DNA from: Liolophura sinensis
Lineage: Eukaryota; Mollusca; Polyplacophora; Chitonida; Chitonidae
Reading direction: 5' to 3'
Length of the DNA: 64,000 nucleotides
Assembly: GCF_032854445.1 (NCBI RefSeq)
Contig: NC_088301.1
Span: forward strand, 59,468,512 to 59,532,511
This document shows positions 1 through 11,462 of this stretch, one piece after another; the stretch's first letter is position 1, and each line of letters starts with the position of its first letter. The position numbers and the translations under genes were made by a program. The notes under the pieces were generated by a model. It made no database searches. It saw only the letters and a program-made list of their open reading frames with translations, and was not told the origin of the DNA.

Positions 1-3000
1 TGATCAGGGAGATTGCAGCACAGCAACACTGTAGTATCATCACACATGTGAATACTCGATTGTTATGGTTTAACGAAGAAAAACTTTTAGACAATCACCT
101 GAAGGGAAATTTGGATCTCCACTTCATTTTTAACATTTGCGCGCTGAAAAAAAAACAGAACTTTGTAACACATGCAACTTTATTACCACGTAACTAACCT
201 ACCATATCTCTAGCTTTAACCAGCTTTCCTTGTCCTAGAAGCATTTGGCAGCAAACATTCAGAGAAATGGCTTGGATAATCCTATGTCTTTACTAAGATG
301 AAACATCCTCGTAATTCACTGACTATTACAGGTATATATACTCTTCCAAGGGCATCACAATGTCCCACTTTTAATATTCTGCAGAGTCGGGCAAAAGTCT
401 TGACGACTTCAATGCTGGCCTTCGGGTGATCGATAGTGACCATCCTGGTACTGATATGACTGAGATTTACCTGTGAGATTTCACAGCCGCATACAATATC
501 ACTCCAAACCACTGCACCCAGGGAAGTCCTCTGGGAACTGATGGTAATCTAACATCTCTTTGAAAATTTCAGGGGATAAAAAAAATTGAATTAGGATTGC
601 AATATTATGAGGCCCCAGGAATCAATCATTGTCGCTATGGTTACTAATTTGAAAAAATCCAACAACCCTCACTCATTAAGGGAAGCAATTATTTTTTTTG
701 CCCTTTATCCTCTAGTTTGAACTTATCACTGTAAAAAGATTGTTTATTGGCAAATTCTTGAAGTGCAATGTCATAGACCTGAATGCATGCCAATTGGAAA
801 ATCTTTCTAGGTTACTTTCTGAGCTACAAGCCTGTAAGTGCCTTCAATGACAGGTCCCGGAGAGAAAAAGCTCATGCCCATCCACAAAAAGCAAATAAGC
901 ATATTGTGAATTTATAAAAAGAAGTCTGAAAGTACAACAAGTATTGCTGCTTTATGAATTAAAGAGAAAAAAGCAATGTCACTCATACAGGGAATTGGAT
1001 TGAATGCTTGGGGCATATCTCAATGTGACCTGGAGTAACTGTTTGGGTGGGTCGTTTGAAATGACCTGGGCTGTTCTAATAGAGCAATAAGCCTGACCAT
1101 CAGACATCAGGCTTAGGTCACAGGTGCTAAAGTCATTCACTTCATCCACACCAAACAATACTCTAAACGAGCCATTGACTTCAATATGCTATAGTTATTA
1201 CAACAGATTGATCTGAATGCTTGGCTATCCCTCCGTACAATTTGAGCCCATGGAAACCACTTGAGGTAATTACAATTACACCGACCGCTAGAGAATTGCT
1301 CCCCCATTAGTCACATCAATAGTGAAATCGTACCGCAGCATGCTATCACACAATGGAGAACCGCTGCTTCTGAAGGTTCACCAATGTCCAATCCCAGCAT
1401 AGTCTCAAATTTGATTCAACCTGAGGTTGCCATTAATGGCTAACAGTGAAAGCTTAGCACCTGAAGAAATCATGTCGTAAAAACACTGGGGTGAGTAAAA
1501 CTTTTTAGGACAATGTATTACTCCATGAGACAAATCTGGCCAGTCAGGAAACACATACATGTGGCTGCTTCCAGAAGAATACACACGGCACTAGTCAAAT
1601 GTAGAGGCTTCCAGCCTGCACTTCCCAGAGTTAGGAGTAATGAAATAAGAAACACGGCTGGAGTTCAAGACAACCCTCTCGGATTTGTAACAAAGAGGCC
1701 ATCGTTTAGGTTGGATGCTGACCAAACGGCATCTAATCCCCAGGTGAGAGAGCCTTTATGGCAATATGGTTTTCTGCCATATAACTCTATATCATCCAAA
1801 GAGACTTCGATTATCGGGTCAATGACAGAGGCTAAGCTAGATTGTATCCAGAACAGCTTTCAGACAAGAAACTGAGGTATCCTAATAAACAGTACAAGGA
1901 CAGGGTGAGCCCGGAAGTAGGAGAGGCACCTCTGGAAGTGTTCTGGTCAATAACTGTCCCACTGTCCAGATAATAATCTATCGAATTTCGGCGCGTCAAT
2001 TGGGTTCCCCTGGTCAGCCATACAGTTGCACTGGAGGCGGGATTTGATTAGGGAAGCAATTCGATGGAGCAATTTAAAATCTACATTCCTGAAGCCATAA
2101 GCCAGATGTTGGAGAATATTGGTGAAATTAGAACAAGGTATCCTTTTCCCATTGAGTCCCATCCTGCACCTATTGATTACTGATAAGAACCTTGATATGG
2201 TGACAAAATGAGGGCCTTCACTGGTGAGCACCAATCTGCAGCTCCTTGGGCTCTGCCGCACTGATGTACATGGCGGTTAAGTATCGCCAGCTTGCATTAA
2301 CGTACCATTAAGAACAGGGGCAGAATTATATGGCACCTTCTTGGACCCATTTATTATGGGCCGTTAAATGGTCACCTGCTGACCACAGTTCAATATAAAT
2401 CATTTCTATTCCAAACAGAGAAAATCTTCGTTACCAAAGTCTTGCACCGTTTTCCCATTCCATATGTGTGTTGTGTTTAGGAGAGCACGAAGGGCTAGCT
2501 ACCCATAAATTCTTAACGCCTAACTTAATAAGCTTGGCAAGGCTGTTCCAGTCTCTATTATAAAAGTGACATGAAATATGAACACCTGGCTATGATCATC
2601 GTGTGTGAAAATGTGGTCATAAATAACCAGTCCAAAATATCGACAAACACTGATAAAATCTTTGGCATCGATTTAAGGGACAGACACCTCAACATTTAAG
2701 AAATAAATGAAACATACAGGTTTAAGAAACATACACGTATGCTTGCAAACACATTTCAGTTTTCTCATAATTTTGCAGTAAATTATATACATGAGACTTG
2801 AGAGAGCAAATTAATGTTTTACCATTATACACATTGTCCATACAGGCAAAAAAACACATTCTCATTAACACAAAATTTTGCTATGCGTAGGTTCAAAGGA
2901 TACATGGAGTTTTGGTTTACATTTAACAGGCTTCTACATTACGAATGTTCTTTAACCTTAATGACATGTCTTAAACTATTTCTACATATCTTCAGGCTAT

Positions 3001-6000
3001 CTTTACTTGAGACATGCCTATCATGGACATCACATATTGAAAATGACTACAATTAAACAAACACATTTACTCAGGGCTATCAGGGAGATATAACAGGCCA
3101 GCATCAGGGAATCCCTGTGCAACTCTCCTGACAGCTTCTCGAGGTCTGGACACAGACACAATTCCCATCCATAACTCTGACATCAGATAATACATGTACT
3201 CCTGCAGAAACTGTCCTATGCTGATTCAATGACTTGCCAAGAAAATGGAAGTAAAATATGTTACTAGCATTCTATGAATCCAGTAAATCCATCAAGACAA
3301 TGAAATCCTGGAGCATTGGATGGGATAATTTCCTCTAAAGGAGACCTAAATCTCTTGAGAAACTTGCTCCGTAAACACGCCCAGAGAAAATCCTATGAGC
3401 GTTCTTCCCTGATTGACAGCAATATATGAGCCAGAATGTCTGAGTGGTGACAGCAAGTCCATGGGCAGACGGGTTAAGTTTGTATCTTCCATTTGGAAGA
3501 GAAGAGTGGCCCTACATCCAGAAATTAGAATTTTTCCTCTCCTGATCGACACAATATAGGTTTGTTTGTTCGAGTTTGTAATTTCCCCCTAAAAGCAACA
3601 GCCATATGGCCTCAGACATGGCACATAGGATTAGTTCTATCTAACAGTATTGATGCAACTGTCATAGAAAAGCCCTCCATGCCTGTAAAAACAGCTTCAT
3701 ATATTGAACAAAAACTTCCCCTTGCGAGATTTCTGACATACAGTACAATCTCCGAAAGGTGCTGACTAGCTGCCGGGCTTCTCGTGATCACTGTCGGCCA
3801 ATTGAAATCAGCTGATCAGAATTCACATGTATGTTTATACTGAGCAGATTGTATCACCAAGTTAACAGAGGGTCAGAGAGGAGAACGACTTGTGTTGATT
3901 TAGAGCTCAATTTTTTACTTATTCCACATAGGTGTCAGCTTACTTTTAAGACAATTAGAAGCATGTGAACTGTGACCACAGCGAAACAAATGATTGATCC
4001 TATTCTTTTCCTACCAATGAAAAGCTGGGCCGATAAATAATGGGTAGAGCTCTGTCAAGTGTTCTGCTGATAGGACAATGACCTGGTATTACTGGTTCCA
4101 CTGACACTTGGGCTACATTGCCCATAGCTGTTTATGGCAAGCATTCCCCAGGAGGGTCTACACAGCTAGAGCAAAATATCATTGAATGGTTTATCTGTTA
4201 AAATAGGTTAGCTGGCACATGCATATATCTGAGGCCTCCCTCTAAGTAATTTATGGCGAAAAGTTTTGGAGGCCCATGTCACTATCTTGATGATAGATCC
4301 TCTGTCATAAGTTACTTCCCTCCATCTCAGTGGGGACATGGAGTGTCAAGGCATCAGTATTGCCATAGACTCGGGTAGATATCAGCCATCAATTGAACCA
4401 ACCTCTGGAAAAGGACTCTCAAAAAATGGCATTGCACCCACAAGATCACTGACAAGTATCACAAGTCACTCTGAGAGTCCCAGGGTTAAAATTAAGGCTT
4501 GATTAGCGAACTCAAATAGGCTGGTGATCTCTAGACGACCAGACAATGCCGACAAGTAAACAACAAGGGATATGAATGTAAGAATCCGTGAAGCACTTTC
4601 TTTAAATAGCATGGAGAGGTCATATCAGGGCGCACTGCCACACAAACCTGACCTGACAGTATGCAAAGCTGGAATCAGTTTATACTCAGTGGGTTAAAAA
4701 GTGGGAGTACTTCAGCCTAATTATGTCTTGTCAACAACACATGTCAGCAGATTGAAGCCGACTTCCCACCATGATAATTTGAGCTATTTTGACTGTCTTG
4801 GGTAAGATCTGGCTGATCATCACAATGTACAGCCTGTACCGACCTCACTGCTATCCATGTCAACAGATATTTGAGCTACACATGATCACCACACAGCCTC
4901 TGCAATTTCATTGGGCCTTTTTTTGTCTATACATAACAAAGACATGCACAGTCTGGGTCATTTTTCAAATTTGACTCAATATTAATGGATTCACTTTCCA
5001 TATAAAAGAAGGGTTTTGCCACATTATGTGAAATTTAGTGAGTTCATAAAAAGCCATTTTTATACGCTGCCATAAATGACTTGTGTGAACCATCTAATAC
5101 ACTGCTTAAGGCTGTGCAAAATCAAAAGGCAGAGGTATGTTTCCCTCTCCCTTTGAGCATAGCAAACTATTCCCTGTTTTTAATTGTGACTCAAGGTCAA
5201 TTTTTTCTGTGGAGAGACATGGGAGGATAGATGGCTATTTTCATGCAACTGTACTGTATACACTGCCTGCACATGGCATCACACAAAGCACTAAAGGGAG
5301 TTAGCGTATTTCCCCCAATTCCTCATGTCAACTGGGTCTCGGATGCTGATAAAACTCATCTGTGATGTCATATGAAGATAAATTGTTAGGTCTGCTCATA
5401 ACACCCATATGCATAAAAGGTTAACATCTTCCAGTATGTATGCGTAACTTTCTTGTTCTGTCTGACGCTTATAAGTATAGATTCAGTGATGTTAGCATGA
5501 AAAAGTGAGGTTTTTTTTGACATGTCATTTGCATGTTTGTATACACATGTTGTACTTGGTGATGGTTTATCCTAGAACAACATCTTATCATGCCCTGCCA
5601 GAGAACGAGTCATTAAGTCTGATGTTAGTCTTGTTACTCGAAGCCACTAGTCGTTTTCAGTAGGCTCCACGTGAAATATGTCTGATTGTAACTTGTTAAG
5701 AGTTAATGATGGGTGCGATGGCAATACTTAGAAGGACAAACATGTACTGTGTAATAGATGTCATAAACTAGCCATTCTTATTCCTTGCAACTGTCCTTTC
5801 TAGGCTATGTTCTTTGTATCACACAAAAGACTATAAGTATCTGGTTGACAGATGTGGTACAGTCACAATGAAAAGTGGTCGACTTTCATTAATACTTTAT
5901 ACTACCAGGAATCACAGATCCAAATTACAAGATTAATTCATCATTTTTAAGGAAAGATATCCTTTTAAGAGCTATACTGCAATAAACAAATAAAAAATAC

Positions 6001-8200
6001 CCTAATTCTTCAACCTTTTAAACCACCATTGCGACTAATAATTTGAAACATACTACGTGGTGTAGAGAAATAATAGGCACAGTTTTATTAAGCTCGCATC
6101 TTTACTGACACCAACAATTTTTTAGCATCATTTTCCACTGAAAAAGTGCCTTAGAGTTCTAAAACATTGAAGATATATGGTTACTCACTCAAAGACTCCC
6201 TCCAGGAAACTATTTAGGCATACACAATTTGCAGCAGAATACAGAATACCACATACATACTTTTGTTAACCTTATTGAAATATTTGGACAGATAACTCTT
6301 AACTCTTAAGGGAAAAAAGGACTGAAGAATAGCAATATAGATGTACTATATATATACTATATATATATATATATTGTGTAAAATTTGCCGACAAGAAACC
6401 ATAGTGCACATAGTGCTGAGATACATACACATGTATATACACCATGTATTAATGTGACAGATGGCAACATTATCCATGTTGATTTGTTCTACATGATTTG
6501 TATCACACCTCAGCTATTTGTGGAATCTAACTGCTTTTAATGCTAAGACATGTCATACCTATATCTTCTTTACAGTTGAATCTAACTCAACTTAGCATGT
6601 AGCCTGATCTGGACACCACAGGGAATATGTCCCCCATTTTATCCTTGTCTGAAGAACTCGTGCAACATCTAGAGATTTAAGCTGTCAAATGACATTACTG
6701 AGGTGCAAGATATGCAGGAGATATATCTGGTGATAGCTAGTAATAGGTCATGATCGATATAAAGCTGCAATTTACCGTAACAGCAGAATGATGGAAACAT
6801 CTAACATTGCTCCGCCCTCTAAACATCATTTGTTATATCCCCATGTCCAGGCTATATCGCATTCTACATAAACTGGCTGCCTTGGGAAAGTTGATCACTA
6901 GATGGGCCCAAAGTCATAACTATACACATAATGCATACGTATGGCCAAATTAACACCAAAAACTAAACTGCTACATAAATAGTGTACAGGAAGCGCAGTA
7001 CAGGCCCGCATGTCATTTTGGGTCAATCGCATACCAAACCCTTAGAAATCACAAGACAATATATTATGGCCATTGAAACACTTTAAAATCAAGTGATACA
7101 CATGTTGGAAGTTTAACCACCAGTTTTAATCCACAGAGGCTTAAAATACCGATCAGGAGAGTTTTTAATGTACCTGTTAATCATCTGAACTGAAAGCAAG
7201 TGAGTAGAAAAAAGCAACAGGCACACACCTTACCAAGCTTGTGATACAATTTTCCTTTAGACAATATTTGTGCTGTGCGTGAATTGATAGTGTACAAATC
7301 CCACTAATTATGACAACAGGTGTACATTTGCCTCTGAAATTACCATTCTTGTACATTTGTAAGCATATGATTGGTCCTTGACAGAGGACTCTCTCCTTAC
7401 CTTTCACCTTCGTAAGGAGCCAATTATTAGCCAATGTTTTCAGTTCAGACAGCTTGCCTTGAAGCAGGCTTCATTCTCTCAATAACAAAAGGAGCACCTT
7501 CGATAGATAATTCAAGCAAATTGAGCCACTGGAAGTGATAATTTCACATTTGATACATTTAAATGGCCAGAGCCGAGTTCTGCTATTACTGCAACAGTTT
7601 CAGTGTGAGGGAGATCAACTTGTTAAGTCACAGTCCTGATGTGTGGCCTGTTAACATTGGTGGACAAGTCTCCTAGTCAATTAAACTCTCCAGGTACACA
7701 AAACCAGACACGTCTCAAGAAGCACTAAAATAAATTTCCATAGATTCCACAAAAAAATCTAGGCCATGCATATCTCTTTGATACCCATGTCATATGGAGT
7801 ATATCTCACTTATTATAGAAAAAAAAAAACACAGAAGCACAAAAAATTTCAAATCTGGATAACCCGTGAAATTACCCTATAGAAGAACGGGTGATTATGT
7901 TCTATTTGCAATAGCCATTAGGGATAGTTATCCTTCTGGGGAAGGCTGATGTGTTACACACAAGAGATGATCTCCTATAATGCAGCACACAACAAGCATC
8001 ACATCTCAGGCATGCCCTCCTTTACTAGCCTTCTAATTTCCCACCTGTTTACAGGTCCTGCAATGTTTTTATCTTAACGCTATTTTATTTACACAGCATT
8101 CATCTTTCTTTGGCAATAAAGTCAGGTTTTGATGTACAAACTGCCCCTGCCCATATGACTTCAATATTTTTGTCTTAGGTTGTCAATACATTTTTGTCTT
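1..8200. other. No recognised gene; unassigned intergenic or intronic DNA
   Basis: I see no gene I can name here. Three GC-richer islands hold open frames of 76-120 codons without recognisable domains: minus 282-512, plus 1513-1875 and minus 1947-2261. They could be exons, conserved non-coding elements or chance. The remainder is AT-rich with homopolymer runs and one (TA)n stretch. No transposon ends, tRNA or long repeat were recognised. Confidence 0.5.
6345..6375. repeat. (TA)n microsatellite
   Basis: An interrupted run of alternating T and A, with a few C interruptions, directly visible. It is a simple repeat with no inferred function. Confidence 0.85.
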
Positions 8201-8210
8201 TCCTGTCTGG

Positions 8211-8218
8211 TGACGTCA
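8211..8218. promoter_or_regulatory. Perfect palindromic CRE octamer upstream of the receptor
   Basis: The sequence TGACGTCA, the consensus full cAMP-response element bound by CREB/ATF bZIP dimers, lies about 850 bp upstream of the putative TATA box. Two more perfect copies lie in the same locus (11061 in the intron, 12404 in the coding exon). The motif is seen; that it regulates the receptor is inference. Confidence 0.35.
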
Positions 8219-9059
8219 GGCACTGTTCAAACCCACTAACTTTTGAAAGTGAACTGTATAGAAGCTGGAGAGCTATGATATATCCAAACCATAGCTCAAA
8301 TATAAGCATATTTATCAGATGAAGGAAAAATTGTGGTTTGTGTAATATATACTGAGATTTTTTCCCACTTTTCTGGAACGTCACAAACATTAATTACAGA
8401 ATTTCTCTGCCTTAAAATCTTGCTGGTATACATGACTTTGAATTGTGGTAAGCCAAGGTCATGTATGTATGCAAATTGGATTATGTTGATACTTATGGCT
8501 TAATACACCGAGCAGAGGTTTTACACCGATCTGATTTTAGAGGCTTTAATCCATTGGTCCACTAACATGTCCATGTAAGCAACGTTGCTGTTAGGATTCC
8601 ACCAAGGTGTATATGAGAACGAGGATTACTCTCAGCCTTCAGACGTGTAAGGGACAGACGCCTTTCCAGGAAGATGTCTGGGCCTAACCTATCACTCGTA
8701 CACATGACAATTAGCTCATGTAACAGAGGTGGAGAGAGCGAGCAGTAGACCTAGAGGAGAAGATCCAACCCATATTACGCGCTGCCACAGATAGATTCTC
8801 CTTCAGCCTTTCACCGCCTTGGAAGTGTATCTGTTAAACAGGCGTCTCTAAACTCTGGTGCAAAACAGTAAAAACTGCTAGGCTGCGGAGATTATTGATG
8901 TTAAAGGGTATCGTCAGTCGCATGTAAAGTGTAGGTGTGGAACAATCAGTGATGAGAGCAGACTGGGGCTGAACACCTGTTGTTGCTGTTACCCGTGCTC
9001 TTGTGTTAAATGGACTTTACCTGAGGATATACTTGTAACGCCACAGAAGGAAAGTCTCA

Positions 9060-9090
9060 TATAAAGATGTTCCATCGCCAGAGAGCAGTA
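9060..9090 (+). promoter_or_regulatory. Putative core promoter (TATA box) of the GPCR gene
   Basis: TATAAAG at 9060-9066 is followed about 27 bp later by GCAGTA, which could hold an initiator (A near 9087). This is the spacing expected for a TATA-driven RNA polymerase II start. About 40 bp further downstream lies a consensus splice donor, so the arrangement fits a very short first exon. The surrounding 8580-9130 stretch is less AT-rich than its neighbours. Only motifs support this; there is no transcript evidence. Confidence 0.35.
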
Positions 9091-9130
9091 GTGCCAATCT
9101 GTATGTGTCCTCAGAGTGACAAGTACCAAG
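9088..9130 (+). other. Putative 5' untranslated exon 1 of the GPCR gene
   Basis: The right edge is a consensus donor, CCAAG|GTAAAT, with GT at 9131-9132. It would pair with the acceptor at 11378. The left edge is only an estimate from the TATA box. An ATG at 9103 stays open across the predicted splice and stops within exon 2 (23 codons), before the receptor ATG, so it would be an upstream ORF. The true first exon may begin further left. Confidence 0.35.
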
Positions 9131-9659
9131 GTAAATATATATACGTGCACATATATCATGTATATTTATATACACGGTGGAAGTTAGGTACCTGACCTTG
9201 CTCGTTGCTTACATGAATGTTACCAATGATTATTTCATTAACTAAAAGATCCTTAAGAAAACAGATATGTATGACCTGCTCTAAAAATGTTATATTTTTT
9301 ATTTATTCTTTAATGAAATGTGTAATGACATAGATTTTCACAGATGTCATTTAATAATTACAGTACCTTGATTAAAATCTTTAATCAAAATGCATACACA
9401 TGCCTAACAGTTCACACCACCAAGGACTCTTACCTCAACAGCAATGGAGATTCCTTGTGGTGCTAAGTCTTAAGCATGTTTGTGCATTGCCTTTAAAGAT
9501 TTTAACCATTTACTTTTGTTGTTTTTGAGGTGATGTACAACATTGGTGCCAGTAATCTTAGATTGCCTTGCTCCTTTATGGCACTATTTCAAATACTCCT
9601 GTTCTGTAATAATCAAATGCATCTCCGTATTGAAATCTGCGTGACAATTCAACCATAGC

Positions 9660-10045
9660 TCTTTCAGTAGCTTTAGTGACGGCACTGGTGGTGCGACAAA
9701 GGCGGGCTGTTTAACCGGCCAGGTTTTGCAGAGCGCTCCTGATTGACTCTCCTGAAGACCGCCAGTTAACGGGAGGCTTCATCACGGCCATGGCTGACAG
9801 CAGTCTTCCTATTTCTGCGGATGTGCCACTCGACAACTCATCAGGCACCGTATTGAAAACCTTGTTTTTGGTTAACAGCTCGCTGATCTTATGCTGCCCT
9901 TTTCCCCATACACAGTGAAAATGCACACGAGCATAGGGTAAAGGACAGTAAACACAGCCCATAGGGCATCTGTGTGCCAAATATGCCTTCAGCTGGAGAT
10001 CTTTGGATGTTACATTTAATGCTGACCATTTTGGCTGCCTCATAC
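9660..10045. other. GC-richer island inside the receptor intron
   Basis: This patch stands out from the AT-rich intron. It is open for 110 codons on the minus strand (10043-9711). On the plus strand it holds an ATG at 9790 in good context (purine at -3, G at +4) followed by 42 codons and a stop at 9916. I recognise neither product. It could be an enhancer, an alternative exon or an old repeat. Confidence 0.3.
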
Positions 10046-10761
10046 TCTAGTCAAGCATTTCACTGAACATCTCATTTCAATGGCTTCTTTGCATGCTAAC
10101 TACGGCTTCCTAAAATTCTTCCCATGGCAGGGGCCAACATGTTAGAATGGTCTTAAAGCTTTCAAAGTTCTAAAATTTTAACTAAGAAAACCAAAATTTT
10201 GTTATCCTGTGCTCCTAAAATTTATTTTTATACCATACCTCCAAGGCTACGATGTTGTATCCATCAAATCCCTTTAATCCTGTGAGTTCTTTAACACCAT
10301 ACACCCAAAAAAATTATTCTGCTAAGCGTAAAAATGCCCTTGGCAAGATCGTTTTTTATTTTCAATGTTCCAGGAAATCCAAATTAAAGAATTAATCAAG
10401 CAAGATTCAATGAACAGAACTATTAAGGCTTTTCTGTATGAAAGTAATCTCTTTCAACCCAACTGCTCTTGGGTTCATGTTAGGTTTAATGACCTCTGAA
10501 TAGCATAAGGAAAAACCTCTCATTTTGTCTCAACCTGCATGGATCTGTAATTTTAACAAACTGTGCTGCTTCTTACAAAAAATGGTTTTGGACAGACTAC
10601 AAAATATTAGAGTAATTCATATTTATCAGCTTTTTGTTTTAATATTCTTTTAAATGATATTGCTTGTTGATGTGGGGCTTTTACAAGTAAATTAGGTATG
10701 TATATACAACGTGTGGGTCTATGTTTCGACACATAGGTATACATCTTTTCAAATGTTTTTA

Positions 10762-11035
10762 GGGGCCTCCGTGGCTCAGTCGGTTAGCGCGCTAGCACAG
10801 CGTAGTGACCCAGAAGCCTCTCACCAATGCGGTCGCTGTGAGTTCAAGACCAGCTCATGCTGGCTTCCTCTCCAGTCGTACGTGGGAAGGTCTGCCAGCA
10901 ACCTGCGGATGGTCATGGGTTTCCGCCGGGCTCTGCCCAGTTTCCACCCACCATAATGCTGGCCGCCGTCGTATAAGTGAAATATTCTTGAGTACGGCGT
11001 AAAACACCAATCAAAAAAAAAAAAAAAAAAAAAAA
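10762..11035 (+). mobile_element. Intact tRNA-derived SINE with poly(A) tail
   Basis: The head resembles a tRNA: A box TGGCTCAGTCGG at 10772-10783 and a B-box-like AGTTCAAGACC at 10841-10851. A body and a conserved tail follow (GTATAAGTGAAATATTCTTG at about 10971-10990, then ACGGCGTAAAACACCAATCA), ending in over 20 A. An 11-bp direct repeat, AAATGTTTTTA, flanks it (10751-10761 and 11036-11046; the leading As of the right copy merge with the tail). That is the signature of target-primed integration and implies a fairly recent insertion. The tail recurs, diverged, at 31.5, 51.4 and 59.8 kb. It resembles, from memory, the deeply conserved invertebrate SINE tail often called Nin-DC; the name needs a library comparison. 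Confidence 0.9.
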
Positions 11036-11060
11036 AAATGTTTTTATATGCCAATGCAAC

Positions 11061-11068
11061 TGACGTCA
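11061..11068. promoter_or_regulatory. Perfect CRE octamer near the intron end
   Basis: TGACGTCA lies 15 bp beyond the right copy of the SINE target-site duplication and about 310 bp before the exon 2 acceptor. It is the same octamer as at 8211, 12404 and 27953. Function is inferred only. Confidence 0.3.
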
Positions 11069-11378
11069 CTCATCTGCTAATTTACACACAGTTTATTCTC
11101 TTAATCATCACTTCATTAAGTTCAGTATTTAATTAAATGCTGTTTAATCTATTTTAACATGTCATCCATTCTCAATTCAATCACTTAATAGTGCCTATTA
11201 AAACTAAAATTCTCTTTGTTTCCTTTTCCTAAATTACCAGTTACAACAGTTTCCTTGATTCTTGGGCATTTTTTGCCATCATCTGTCACAAAAGCGTGCT
11301 GATGTGAAAATGAATTCGAGAAGCTAGACTATTATTTTACATCACTGATGTTAACTCTCTTTTTCGTTCTGTTTGTAG

Positions 11379-11462
11379 TGACCTCCCATGGAGGATTAGC
11401 TCTTAACACCAAAGTGAACCACTAAACTCTTATCTGGAACCAGAAGACAGAATTACGTAAGG
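11379..11462 (+). other. 5' UTR part of receptor exon 2, with a minimal uORF
   Basis: This follows the acceptor GTTTGTAG and runs to the receptor ATG at 11463. An upstream ATG at 11388 has strong context (CCCATGG) but opens only Met-Glu-Asp before TAG at 11397-11399, a three-codon uORF. The receptor ATG also has good context (A at -3, G at +4). Such a leader could reduce or condition receptor translation; that is inference. Confidence 0.5.

Larger units (their letters stand above)
9131..11378 (+). other. Putative intron in the GPCR 5' UTR
   Basis: It begins GTAAAT after CCAAG and ends in a pyrimidine-rich tract leading to GTTTGTAG (AG at 11377-11378), a strong acceptor. Length is 2248 bp. 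It contains an AT-rich near-palindromic patch (9131-9175), a GC-richer island (9660-10045), a full SINE (10762-11035) and a CRE octamer (11061). The acceptor is the stronger half of the model; the donor partner could be elsewhere. Confidence 0.45.

Noticed and set aside
9790-9918. VMA21-like small protein
   Set aside because: A short LKTLF stretch resembles VMA21, but the following membrane segment does not, and the frame ends after 42 codons.
10762-10851. A functional tRNA gene
   Set aside because: A and B boxes are present, but the sequence continues into a SINE body and poly(A), and no cloverleaf acceptor stem closes.
10711-11069. Three open frames over the plus-strand SINE
   Set aside because: They are translations of the SINE and its poly(A) tail, not genes.
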